Source: a virus. From it: a stretch of 27,178 nucleotides of DNA. Location: positions 1 to 27,178 of IMG/VR virus record IMGVR_UViG_3300044491_003584; one strand, written 5' to 3'. Below the pieces are notes generated by a model. The model was not told where the DNA came from and did no database searches. It saw only the letters and a list, made by a program, of their open reading frames with translations. Every line of letters starts with the position of its first letter. The first letter of the stretch is position 1. A program made the translations under genes and the position numbers. This document shows positions 20,782-27,178 of this stretch, piece by piece.

Positions 20782-21252
20782 ATGCACGAGTACAGAGTAC
20801 ACACCCTGGTGGACATCACCGATAACGGAAACCTCCGACAGCCGTTCCCGTTCAAGACCAAGTCGGGCGAGATGATACACGACCGACATTCCCTGGCCAC
20901 GGCCCGAGACCAGAACTCAAACTTCAACACCATGTTGCAACTGCTACAGATGAGGGGAAACATCATGTGGGAGCAACCGCCCCACAGGATCACCGACACC
21001 ATAAGGAACCACGCTTTCGGATCATTCTACGAGGGCACACAGACCACGTGGCACTTCCAGTTCTTCACGGAGCAGTCGGGCATATATGGTGACGAGCAGG
21101 ATCCCACCGCGCAGTTGGTGGAGGACTTCCATCACGTGCCCATAGTGAGCTTCTGCAAGGAGACAGTGACGTTCCCACTCAGCACCTTCGACACGCAGGA
21201 CCTCCGCACTTTAAACACGTACTTTTCGTACGCTGGGCCCATAGATAAATAA
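20782..21252 (+). CDS. T4-like marine phage conserved protein, 156 aa
   Basis: The start MHEYRVHTLVDITDNG and the segment N-F-N-T-M-L-Q-L-L-Q-M-R-G-N (47-60) match a family I recall across T4-like cyanophages (Y-R-x-x-x-L-V-D-I-T and N-x-x-T-L-L-Q), usually placed near structural genes and without known function. The second half is aromatic-rich (WHFQFFTEQSGIYG) and ends in a beta-like run. A baseplate or capsid-associated role is plausible. It begins the late rightward block. Confidence 0.75.
   Translation: MHEYRVHTLVDITDNGNLRQPFPFKTKSGEMIHDRHSLATARDQNSNFNTMLQLLQMRGNIMWEQPPHRITDTIRNHAFGSFYEGTQTTWHFQFFTEQSGIYGDEQDPTAQLVEDFHHVPIVSFCKETVTFPLSTFDTQDLRTLNTYFSYAGPIDK
21244..21251 (+). promoter_or_regulatory. 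Late promoter GATAAATA
   Basis: GATAAATA overlaps the stop of the 156-aa gene and lies 53 nt before the ATG at 21305, leaving a normal leader, though without a clear Shine-Dalgarno. Confidence 0.45.
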
Positions 21253-21304
21253 TTGTACATTAAGGCACAAGAACAAAAACACGTTACCAAGGCTCATACA
21301 GGCA

Positions 21305-21619
21305 ATGCGACAGGCACAGTTCCAGGCTATAGGCGAAGAGATCAGAGAGATCAAAAAGGAATTGAGAGAATTTATAAGATTTATGAGTACAACAGATTTA
21401 GAGAAAACGAACCTAGAAGCACACGTGGACCTTTGCGCCGAGAGGTACAAGGGATTACACGACAGGCTTTCTGCGATCGAGATCAGACTGGCCAAGATGA
21501 ACGAGGACATGTCAGTCAGCCATAAGTCAACAACCAAGACAATCATAGCAACGGCGGGCACAGTGGTCGCGGGCTTACTATCAACAGTGGTGGTGATCCT
21601 GATGAAGATGCCGGGCTAG
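21305..21619 (+). CDS. Coiled-coil protein with C-terminal membrane anchor (XhlA/holin-like), 104 aa
   Basis: Residues 1-70 are charged and helical with heptad-like spacing (EEIREIKKELREFI and LSAIEIRLAKMNEDM), followed by a single transmembrane segment TIIATAGTVVAGLLSTVVVI (79-98). This is the layout of XhlA-type haemolysin or holin-associated proteins and of some tail-anchored phage proteins. A lysis role is possible; a virion membrane contact is an alternative. No lysin is visible nearby. Confidence 0.65.
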   Translation: MRQAQFQAIGEEIREIKKELREFIRFMSTTDLEKTNLEAHVDLCAERYKGLHDRLSAIEIRLAKMNEDMSVSHKSTTKTIIATAGTVVAGLLSTVVVILMKMPG

Positions 21620-21632
21620 TCCCAACCAACAC

Positions 21633-21866
21633 ATGTTCATACAGATAGCACCCCGAGTGAAGGTATATGTGACCGAAGATGACATGCTGTTCATAAGGTC
21701 ACACTCACACGACTCATTCAGGAGTGACCAACTCGCACCCGAGGATGCTGACCGTGCCAAGCGACTGGCCGACAAGGCCATATTCGTCAGGAAGAAACTT
21801 GACACCGGAGTCCAATATGCTTTAAATAGGAAGATAAGGATAGTCCGGGATGAGTGGAAAAAATAG
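21633..21866 (+). CDS. T4-like marine phage conserved protein, 77 aa
   Basis: The protein begins MFIQIAPRVKVYVTEDD, a beta-rich start, followed by helices (LAPEDADRAKRLADKAIFV) and a basic end. I recall this small family in marine T4-like phages directly before the 167-aa neighbour, as here. Its last 17 nt overlap the next gene. Function is unknown; position suggests assembly. Confidence 0.7.
   Translation: MFIQIAPRVKVYVTEDDMLFIRSHSHDSFRSDQLAPEDADRAKRLADKAIFVRKKLDTGVQYALNRKIRIVRDEWKK
21821..21828 (+). promoter_or_regulatory. Possible late promoter TTTAAATA
   Basis: TTTAAATA lies inside the end of the 77-aa gene, 21 nt before the ATG at 21850. Matching by chance in an A+T-rich codon run is possible. 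Confidence 0.3.
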
Positions 21867-22353
21867 ATCAGAACTGGTAAAACAGATCGAGGCTTACGGC
21901 CTCAAGAACAAGTTGGCGGACCTCGCACGACGAGAAGAAGCCAAGCGACCGTTCCGACACTTACCAAAACAGTTCTCCAAAGGCATCCTGATAGGCAACA
22001 TAGCCATTGTGCCCAAGAAGTACACCGGTACCAGATACGTGTACGTGATAGCGGACATGTTGGAGGCACGGATACTGCACGAGGACATCAACCTAAAACA
22101 GACCGCCATCCTGGTGGCGCACTACCTGGCTGACGGCAAGTCAGTGCCAAGAAACATACTGGACCTGGACAACAAGTTTGCGTCACAACTGTTCGACATA
22201 CAGAACGCCAAGCGCATGATCAGGGAGGCACAGAAAGATGAGGACGAGCTGACCGAGGACGTGTACTGGGACAGATTGGACGTCGCAAACCGCCTAGCGG
22301 ACGAGTGCAAGTCAAACATACAGCAGATCTTTAATGACACGTTCGGAGCATAG
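21850..22353 (+). CDS. Hypothetical phage protein, 167 aa
   Basis: It starts MSGKNRSELVKQIEAYGLKN, with a basic helical first third, a beta segment around 50-75 (GILIGNIAIVPKKYTGTRYVYVIAD) and a helical, Asp/Glu-rich remainder. No enzymatic motif is seen. The gene overlaps its upstream partner by 17 nt and is followed by a late motif and the scaffold-like protein, so it likely belongs to the same assembly block. Alternatives cannot be separated by sequence alone. Confidence 0.72.
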   Translation: MSGKNRSELVKQIEAYGLKNKLADLARREEAKRPFRHLPKQFSKGILIGNIAIVPKKYTGTRYVYVIADMLEARILHEDINLKQTAILVAHYLADGKSVPRNILDLDNKFASQLFDIQNAKRMIREAQKDEDELTEDVYWDRLDVANRLADECKSNIQQIFNDTFGA

Positions 22354-22355
22354 AT

Positions 22356-22363
22356 AATAAATA
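22356..22363 (+). promoter_or_regulatory. T4-type late promoter AATAAATA
   Basis: AATAAATA ends 8 nt before the ATG at 22372. The same octamer precedes the tailspike at 26425. Confidence 0.5.
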
Positions 22364-22371
22364 AACACAGT

Positions 22372-23229
22372 ATGAAGAGCTTAGACCTTACAAAACCGAT
22401 CACTACTGAATCATTATTGAAAGAATTCGAATCCAGGTTCAACCAGACCATGGATCTCGCACAGTTCACCAAGGAAGAACTGGAAGACTACGCGAACCAC
22501 GTGCGAACCAAGATACACGAGATCACACAGAACACGCACTTCGGCAGGGAACTGAAGGATGACAAGTACCAGAAGAGCCAGATGATGCTGGACATCATCA
22601 ACACGGCCATCTCAGAAAGAAAACTGGCTGAGTACGGTGGCACAATGGACCCGATGGCCAAGGTGGCCAACACGGCACTGTCAGCAAAGGCCAAGATCGA
22701 CAAGGGGCAGGCACTGGACCAAGAAGAGAAAAAAGTGGTACAGAAGATAATGACCAAAGAGGGAGTTGAGGAGCAATCAGAATTAATTTTAGCGGCCAAG
22801 GACATGATGGACAAAGTCACAGGTTTCTTGGAAGATCTAGCATCAATGAAGACAGAGGGCATGTTAGAACTAGCAGACAGAATCAGAGACGAGATGGGTG
22901 CCGACAAGGCGGACGCATTTCTACAGAAAATCCAACCAGCGATTGAACAGGCGGAAGCCACTTTAACAACTACTCGACAAGAGCTAGACAACGGTGTAAG
23001 AATTTTGACCGGAGAAGAAGTGGAATCAGACCCTATGGGCGCCGATGACACGATGGCAATGGACACAGACCTAGACTCACTGGACTCCGAAGGTGGAGAA
23101 GAGACAGACGAGTTTGGGGCCTCTGACGCCGCGGCGGGTGGCACGGAACCAGAAGGCCGTGAGCAGAGAGAATCACGAGAAGTGTTTGAAGCATCAAACA
23201 GATTGTACTCTAAACTAGCGGGGAAGTAA
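22372..23229 (+). CDS. Acidic helical protein, possibly scaffold or prohead-core-like, 285 aa
   Basis: Residues 1-200 are highly helical and charged (F-T-K-E-E-L-E-D-Y-A-N-H-V-R-T-K and D-D-K-Y-Q-K-S-Q-M-M-L-D-I-I), followed by an extremely acidic Asp/Glu/Gly segment (about 220-265) and a short helical end. I recall related proteins in T4-like marine phages listed as structural or hypothetical. The composition fits a scaffold, core or chaperone. The late motif and position among assembly-type genes agree. No capsid gene is in the window to confirm this. Confidence 0.7.
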   Translation: MKSLDLTKPITTESLLKEFESRFNQTMDLAQFTKEELEDYANHVRTKIHEITQNTHFGRELKDDKYQKSQMMLDIINTAISERKLAEYGGTMDPMAKVANTALSAKAKIDKGQALDQEEKKVVQKIMTKEGVEEQSELILAAKDMMDKVTGFLEDLASMKTEGMLELADRIRDEMGADKADAFLQKIQPAIEQAEATLTTTRQELDNGVRILTGEEVESDPMGADDTMAMDTDLDSLDSEGGEETDEFGASDAAAGGTEPEGREQRESREVFEASNRLYSKLAGK

Positions 23230-23233
23230 TCCC

Positions 23234-23590
23234 GTGAGATTCTTCGAATTCAACAAATCAGACAGCAACCTGGAGTCAGCGATCATCAACGTGTTGATGA
23301 ACATGAGGGGCGACGCGGACGACCGGGACCAACCATCAGACATCAGCATGGACGCGGTCAAGCAGATCATGAGCAATACAGGGTACCCAGCGTTCAACTA
23401 CGATGTGTTCAAGAGGATCTACGATCAAGACGGTGATCTGAAAAATGTTGTTGCAGACTTCGACCAAGACAAGATAGTGATCAAGACCGACCACGAGGCG
23501 GAGAAGGACCCCGCCATGGACTACGACGATCAGGGATCTACTGATGTGGTCAAGAAGATGGCCAGGTCGGCCATGAAGAGAAGACAATAA
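23234..23590 (+). CDS. Hypothetical phage protein, 118 aa (GTG start)
   Basis: The start is GTG at 23234, 4 nt after the previous stop, giving MRFFEFNKSDSNLESAIINV. The middle (about 45-85) has a helical domain ending in V-F-K-R-I-Y-D-Q-D-G-D-L-K-N-V-V, and the tail is basic (KKMARSAMKRRQ). M-R-F-F-E-F resembles the M-K-x-x-x-E-F starts of T4 internal proteins. Function is unknown. The next gene after it is the third radical SAM cassette, 24 nt away. Confidence 0.72.
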   Translation: MRFFEFNKSDSNLESAIINVLMNMRGDADDRDQPSDISMDAVKQIMSNTGYPAFNYDVFKRIYDQDGDLKNVVADFDQDKIVIKTDHEAEKDPAMDYDDQGSTDVVKKMARSAMKRRQ

Positions 23591-23614
23591 TCTCAAATCC
23601 TACTAACTATTAAT

Positions 23615-24910
23615 ATGAGCAAATCATTCTGTTCTTTGGTATGGAATCATCAGTACGTACACACCAATGGTGCCTTCAAGTATTGCTGTGCCACCAACGA
23701 CAAGATACTAGACAAAAAAGGCCATCCCTATCACATCAACAACTCATCTTTTGACAGTGTGTGGAACAGTGACCATATGAAAAATACAAGACTGCAGATG
23801 ATCAAGGGAGAAACCGTGCCTGCGTGTGTCAAGTGCGATGAACAAGAAGCACAGGGCTATCAATCCATGAGAAGTATCGATAACAAAGAAAACTATATAA
23901 AAGAGACCAACCCGGACGGGTCAGTGAATCATTCTCCTCACAGTGCAGAAATACATTTTGGTAACTTGTGTAACCTCAAGTGTAAGATGTGTTCACAAAA
24001 TTATTCGAACCAGATAGGAAAAGAGTTGATCGAGATGGGCGAAGAGGATCCAGAATGGTTGAACTGGGTCATGAAACAGAGCGGAAACGTCAACAACTGG
24101 ACCAATAATCTTTCGGTAGAATACAAGTGGTTCAAAAATCCAAAAATATCTCAAAAACTTGTAGAATGGGTCAGTAAAAATATAACCGAAATTACTATTT
24201 TAGGAGGCGAACCGACCATCATTCCTGAATTCTGGAACATTTTTGATCACTGCGAAAAGCAAGGAACTCTTGAGGACAAGAAAGTCACTGTAGTAACTAA
24301 CCTCACAAATGTAAACCCTAAGGTCAAACAATGGTTGCCCAAATTGAAAAATTGGACCATATGGGGTAGTATAGATGGCATAGGGGAACGCACGGAATAC
24401 ATAAGGTACCCTAGCAACTGGAACAAGGTCGTCGAAAACTTAAACTTCTACAAGAGTGTTATTGATCAAAAACCAAACGGCCAAATTGTGTTCAGTCCCG
24501 CCATATCAATACTCAACATCGATCAGTTGGATGACTTGCTGGCGTGGCAGTTAGAGTTTGCCGGGGGAAAATGGAACAACAACTATAACCTTTCATGGAT
24601 GGCGCAGGTATGGTATCCAAAGATGTTGAACTACGATGTGGCACCTCATGATTACCGATTAAAAATCGCGGACAAACTGGAAAAAAATAAATCAAAGTTT
24701 GACAACACATCAGAACAATTCAAGAATTACTATGATGGTCATATAAGAAATTTACGAGAAGATAAAATTCAAGCGGCCGAAAGAACACACCTGCTAAAAA
24801 GTTTCATAAGATATAATGATCAGCAGGACCGATTCCGAGGGAAGACCACATGGAGAAAACTTATCCCCGAACTAGAACAAAGTATTACAAAATACTTGTC
24901 GCAATCTTAG
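23615..24910 (+). CDS. Radical SAM enzyme, twitch/SPASM type, 431 aa
   Basis: The cluster motif is C119-x3-C123-x2-C126 (CNLKCKMC), with G-G-E-P (197-200). N-terminal Cys 6, 24, 25, 71 and 74 resemble an auxiliary-cluster domain, with F-x-S-V-W-N-S-D as in SPASM-containing proteins. It is a paralogue of the 15854 gene. The 24-nt leader has no Shine-Dalgarno. Its end overlaps the convergent SGNH gene by 26 nt. The substrate is unknown; peptide or glycan modification is the usual guess for this architecture. Confidence 0.88.
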   Translation: MSKSFCSLVWNHQYVHTNGAFKYCCATNDKILDKKGHPYHINNSSFDSVWNSDHMKNTRLQMIKGETVPACVKCDEQEAQGYQSMRSIDNKENYIKETNPDGSVNHSPHSAEIHFGNLCNLKCKMCSQNYSNQIGKELIEMGEEDPEWLNWVMKQSGNVNNWTNNLSVEYKWFKNPKISQKLVEWVSKNITEITILGGEPTIIPEFWNIFDHCEKQGTLEDKKVTVVTNLTNVNPKVKQWLPKLKNWTIWGSIDGIGERTEYIRYPSNWNKVVENLNFYKSVIDQKPNGQIVFSPAISILNIDQLDDLLAWQLEFAGGKWNNNYNLSWMAQVWYPKMLNYDVAPHDYRLKIADKLEKNKSKFDNTSEQFKNYYDGHIRNLREDKIQAAERTHLLKSFIRYNDQQDRFRGKTTWRKLIPELEQSITKYLSQS

Positions 24911-25703
24911 AAACCCAATCAATGTTATGAACCTTGCAAGGGTGCTCATTATCCACTGCACGATCTTGTGTGACTCCCATGTTATAAAGTGGAAGCATGT
25001 TGAAATTGTTATGCACAAGAAAATGTCTGGTTTGTTGATCCCAACTACTAGTGTATAAAGCAATGGATTTCTCCTCGCAATAATCTTTTATCCTGATAAT
25101 TTTTTCCTTGGAATATTTCTGTTCAGTGTCTAAAACAATTTGCCTCTTCACTTCTTCTATTTTGTCAATTATGAATGACCGGTCAAAATATTTCTGTGCC
25201 AAGAACTCATCAAATGGCCAAGATGAATGTGGTCCGATTGGCATCTGGAAATAAAAACCTTTTGATTGAAATCTCAACAACCTCCTGTGCATCACAGGAA
25301 ATAAAACAATGGCGATTTTTATCTTGAATTGATCGTAAGCATTGATAATGTTAGTAAGGCAGGCGTCCGCACCGCCACCTGGCACACCAAAATTACCTGT
25401 TTGCTTTTTTAAAGATTGTTGAAGCAAATATGGCCAAGTTGCATTTTCTTGTAGGTAACTTCCATATGTGAAACTACAACCAAAACAGCCAATCTCAGGT
25501 GAATTACTAATCACGTCATTAATTTTAAGATTTTGCCAATACCTTGGATTGTACTGCTGGCAATCTTCACTACATATAACATCGGGACACCTTCCATGCA
25601 CTCCGTTTTGGATTATGAAATCATCAGACACAGTGCTTATGCTGTAAGGAAACCATTGCTTTTGGCTCTCTTTGTCATACTTGTGGTTTACATTATGAGG
25701 CAT
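24885..25703 (-). CDS. SGNH-like hydrolase, 272 aa
   Basis: Ser77 sits in GCSFTYG (75-81), the block II glycine in GVPGGGAD (106-113), and the Asp/His pair D251-x-x-H254 lies 22 residues from the end, exactly as in the SGNH protein at 5131. A four-Cys pattern C39, C44, C48 and later Cys in the N-terminal part is extra. The gene is convergent with the radical SAM gene and visibly A+T-rich. It may act on the same glycan or acyl target as the first SGNH. The ATG lies beside a shared bidirectional promoter. Confidence 0.72.
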   Translation of the reverse strand: MPHNVNHKYDKESQKQWFPYSISTVSDDFIIQNGVHGRCPDVICSEDCQQYNPRYWQNLKINDVISNSPEIGCFGCSFTYGSYLQENATWPYLLQQSLKKQTGNFGVPGGGADACLTNIINAYDQFKIKIAIVLFPVMHRRLLRFQSKGFYFQMPIGPHSSWPFDEFLAQKYFDRSFIIDKIEEVKRQIVLDTEQKYSKEKIIRIKDYCEEKSIALYTSSWDQQTRHFLVHNNFNMLPLYNMGVTQDRAVDNEHPCKVHNIDWVSKIATSIL

Positions 25704-25721
25704 GTGCTGTATAATTATTAT
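25704..25721. promoter_or_regulatory. Shared A+T-rich divergent promoter region
   Basis: The 18 nt between the divergent ATGs contain TATAATTATTATA, which reads as a -10-like TATAAT in both directions. Extended TG-C-x precedes it rightward. No clear -35 box is seen on either side. Confidence 0.4.
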
Positions 25722-26426
25722 ATGAAAATACCCAAGGATGTCCTTATGGATAAAGGCATAACATATAATCAGAAGTATCCCTACGGGGAATTAGCGAGGG
25801 TCACCAAGGATCACAAGCGACACTACGAGACCCCAGACGGCAGGCAGGTGCCCAGCGTCACAACAGTTTTATCAGCCACCAAGGACATGACGCACCTACA
25901 CGCATGGCGCAAGAGGATCGGTGTGGAGAAGGCGCAACAGATAACCACGGAGAGTGCCAACATAGGAACTGTGATGCACCGTAGCCTAGAGCGGCACGTC
26001 AAGGGCGAGGACAGGACTCCAGGGTCAAATCTCATACAGCAGAAGGCACACACGATGGCCAATGTCATAATCGACAACGGCTTGAAAGATGTCTCAGAAG
26101 TGTGGGGATCGGAGGTATCACTGTACTACCCAGAACTGTACGCAGGCACCACTGACCTAGTTGGCGTGTACAAGGGTGAACCAGCAATCATGGACTTTAA
26201 ACAAGCGAGACGTCTTAAGAAGAAAGAATGGGTTGAGGATTACTATCTACAACTGGTAGCATACGCAGAAGCACACAACAAAATGTATGACACGCAGATA
26301 CAGACCGGTCGTATCTTTATATGCACACAGAACAACGAATATCAAACATTCGACATAGATAACTACGATCACTGGGTAGGACAGTGGTACGCCAAACTGG
26401 AGCAATACTACAAGAAGATACTGTAA
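25722..26426 (+). CDS. PD-(D/E)XK exonuclease (RecB/MGME1-like), 234 aa
   Basis: The nuclease core is clear: H86 and E131 before the motif, D145 in GTTDLVG, D158-F-K160 (the D-x-K half of the site) and Q177-x-x-x-Y181, as in RecB-family and MGME1-type nucleases that degrade single-stranded DNA ends. V-P-S-V-T-T-V-L (43-50) is a further family feature. The start at 25722 (MKIPKDVLMDKGITYNQ) is used because the longer frame to 25533 lies inside the SGNH gene. T4-like marine phages often carry such exonucleases, with roles in replication, recombination or host DNA breakdown. Confidence 0.85.
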   Translation: MKIPKDVLMDKGITYNQKYPYGELARVTKDHKRHYETPDGRQVPSVTTVLSATKDMTHLHAWRKRIGVEKAQQITTESANIGTVMHRSLERHVKGEDRTPGSNLIQQKAHTMANVIIDNGLKDVSEVWGSEVSLYYPELYAGTTDLVGVYKGEPAIMDFKQARRLKKKEWVEDYYLQLVAYAEAHNKMYDTQIQTGRIFICTQNNEYQTFDIDNYDHWVGQWYAKLEQYYKKIL

Positions 26427-26432
26427 TAAATA
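26425..26432 (+). promoter_or_regulatory. T4-type late promoter AATAAATA
   Basis: AATAAATA overlaps the exonuclease stop and ends 7 nt before the tailspike ATG at 26440. Confidence 0.5.
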
Positions 26433-26439
26433 ACAGTAT

Positions 26440-27178
26440 ATGCCGATAGTACAGATCTCAAGAATACAGCACAGACGTGGAAAAAGAACGGATCTACCGC
26501 AGTTAGCCGCGGGTGAGTTAGGATGGGTCATAGACGAACAGCGATTGTTCATAGGAAATGGCACAGTGGCGGATGGTGCCCCAGCGGTGGGCAACACGGA
26601 GATAGTCACGGCGGGCAGTTCAGCATTCACTACAGCACTGACACACACCTACAAGGGATACCTAGGAGATGCTACACCTATCGTTACTGGCACTTCTGGT
26701 GATGTGACCAGGACCTTACAAGCGGTATTAGATGATCACGCATCGGTCAAGGCGTTTGACGCCAAAGGTGATGACAGCACCAATGACACGGCGGCCATAC
26801 AGAGGGCCATAGATGAATTATACTCAGACACGGACGAGAATGACACGAGGTCCAGGAGGGTTCTCTTCTTCCCGGCCGGTGTCTACAGGATCAACGGTAG
26901 CATCACGATCCCACCCTACGCACACTTGGTGGGAGAAGGACCAGACAAGACAATCATAAGACAAGCGGGCGGAAACGCACCAGTGGCAGTCACAGAAGAT
27001 GATGATGGTAACACATATGATGTAGGGATAATTGGTACAGCAGGCGCCACTGTCCCAACACAGATACAGATAGAAGGTATTACATTTAGGAACGCGGAAG
27101 CCTATGGTGGAGTGTCCATAGACAACGCTACCATGGTCTATTTCAACAACTGTAAATTTCAAGGCACGTACGCCTCTG
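26440..27178 (+). CDS. Tailspike or fibre protein, partial: Mtd-type N-terminus plus pectate-lyase-like repeats
   Basis: The frame is open from ATG 26440 to the window edge (246 residues seen). The start MPIVQISRIQHRRGKRTDLP continues with QLAAGELGWVIDEQRLFIGNG, the N-terminal domain of phage Mtd-type receptor-binding proteins. About residues 90-240 look like a pectate-lyase-type right-handed beta-helix: V-K-A-F-D-A-K-G-D-D-S-T-N-D-T-A-A-I-Q, F-F-P-A-G-V-Y-R-I, L-V-G-E-G-P-D-K-T-I-I-R. It probably binds and may cut a host surface glycan. The C-terminal receptor-binding end lies outside the window. Confidence 0.88.
   Translation, partial: MPIVQISRIQHRRGKRTDLPQLAAGELGWVIDEQRLFIGNGTVADGAPAVGNTEIVTAGSSAFTTALTHTYKGYLGDATPIVTGTSGDVTRTLQAVLDDHASVKAFDAKGDDSTNDTAAIQRAIDELYSDTDENDTRSRRVLFFPAGVYRINGSITIPPYAHLVGEGPDKTIIRQAGGNAPVAVTEDDDGNTYDVGIIGTAGATVPTQIQIEGITFRNAEAYGGVSIDNATMVYFNNCKFQGTYAS

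Noticed and set aside
25533-25721. N-terminal extension of the exonuclease with an apparent membrane helix
   Set aside because: The extension lies inside the divergent SGNH gene, and the nuclease family begins close to the ATG at 25722.
26440-27178. A diversity-generating retroelement
   Set aside because: The Mtd-type domain alone is not evidence; no reverse transcriptase or template repeat is in the window.

Overview
This looks like a slice of a T4-superfamily marine myophage genome, related in gene content to the T4-like cyanophages and pelagiphages. The evidence is tightly packed genes with ATGA, GTGA and TAATG overlaps, T4-type late promoter motifs (TAAATA core), several small proteins I recognise from memory as typical of T4-like marine phages, and a phage tailspike with an Mtd-type N-terminus. 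No tRNA, rRNA, CRISPR array, integrase or transposase was seen. The host is not named by the sequence. A full-length DUF1178 protein and a TctA/TctC pair, both common in Alphaproteobacteria, and a base composition that looks richer in G+C than SAR11 phages hint at a marine alphaproteobacterium, but that is inference.

Layout. (1) 1-2310, leftward: small early-type genes in overlapping cascades, driven by two near-identical sigma70 promoters. (2) 2567-3472: two divergent small basic proteins, each behind a late motif. (3) 3529-6124: a nucleotide-sugar dehydrogenase homologue, a small unknown, an SGNH hydrolase and a cold-shock protein. (4) 6296-7216, leftward: an unusual-codon basic protein and a DUF1178 protein. 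(5) 7273-9782: two tiny genes, a 2OG-Fe(II) oxygenase-like protein, a coiled-coil peptide, a radical SAM enzyme and a convergent membrane protein. (6) 9878-13586: a coupled run of TctA, TctC, a P-loop sulfotransferase-like protein and a second oxygenase. (7) 13622-15848: a methyltransferase and two phage-family genes, one with nucleotidyltransferase/ligase-like motifs. (8) 15854-18145: a radical SAM enzyme and a convergent glycosyltransferase-like protein. (9) 18165-20194: a coupled run of an unknown, a third oxygenase, two cysteine-rich microproteins and an FkbM methyltransferase. (10) 20293-23590: rightward phage genes, probably virion or assembly related, beginning with a likely abundant protein that has its own promoter and terminator. 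(11) 23615-25703: a third radical SAM enzyme and a convergent SGNH protein. (12) 25722-27178: a PD-(D/E)XK exonuclease and the start of a tailspike.

How it may work together. Phage-family genes are interrupted by accessory genes whose products are mostly predicted to modify glycans, proteins or small molecules: three radical SAM enzymes, three oxygenases, two methyltransferases, one glycosyltransferase, two SGNH hydrolases and one sugar dehydrogenase. All three radical SAM genes end in a short tail-to-tail overlap with a leftward gene, which suggests recurrent cassette insertion. The most striking content is the phage-borne TctA/TctC transporter lacking TctB, and the tandem 10-cysteine microproteins sitting between an oxygenase and a methyltransferase. 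At five genes a late-promoter motif lies exactly 5 nt before the chosen ATG, with no Shine-Dalgarno sequence, which suggests leaderless late mRNAs.
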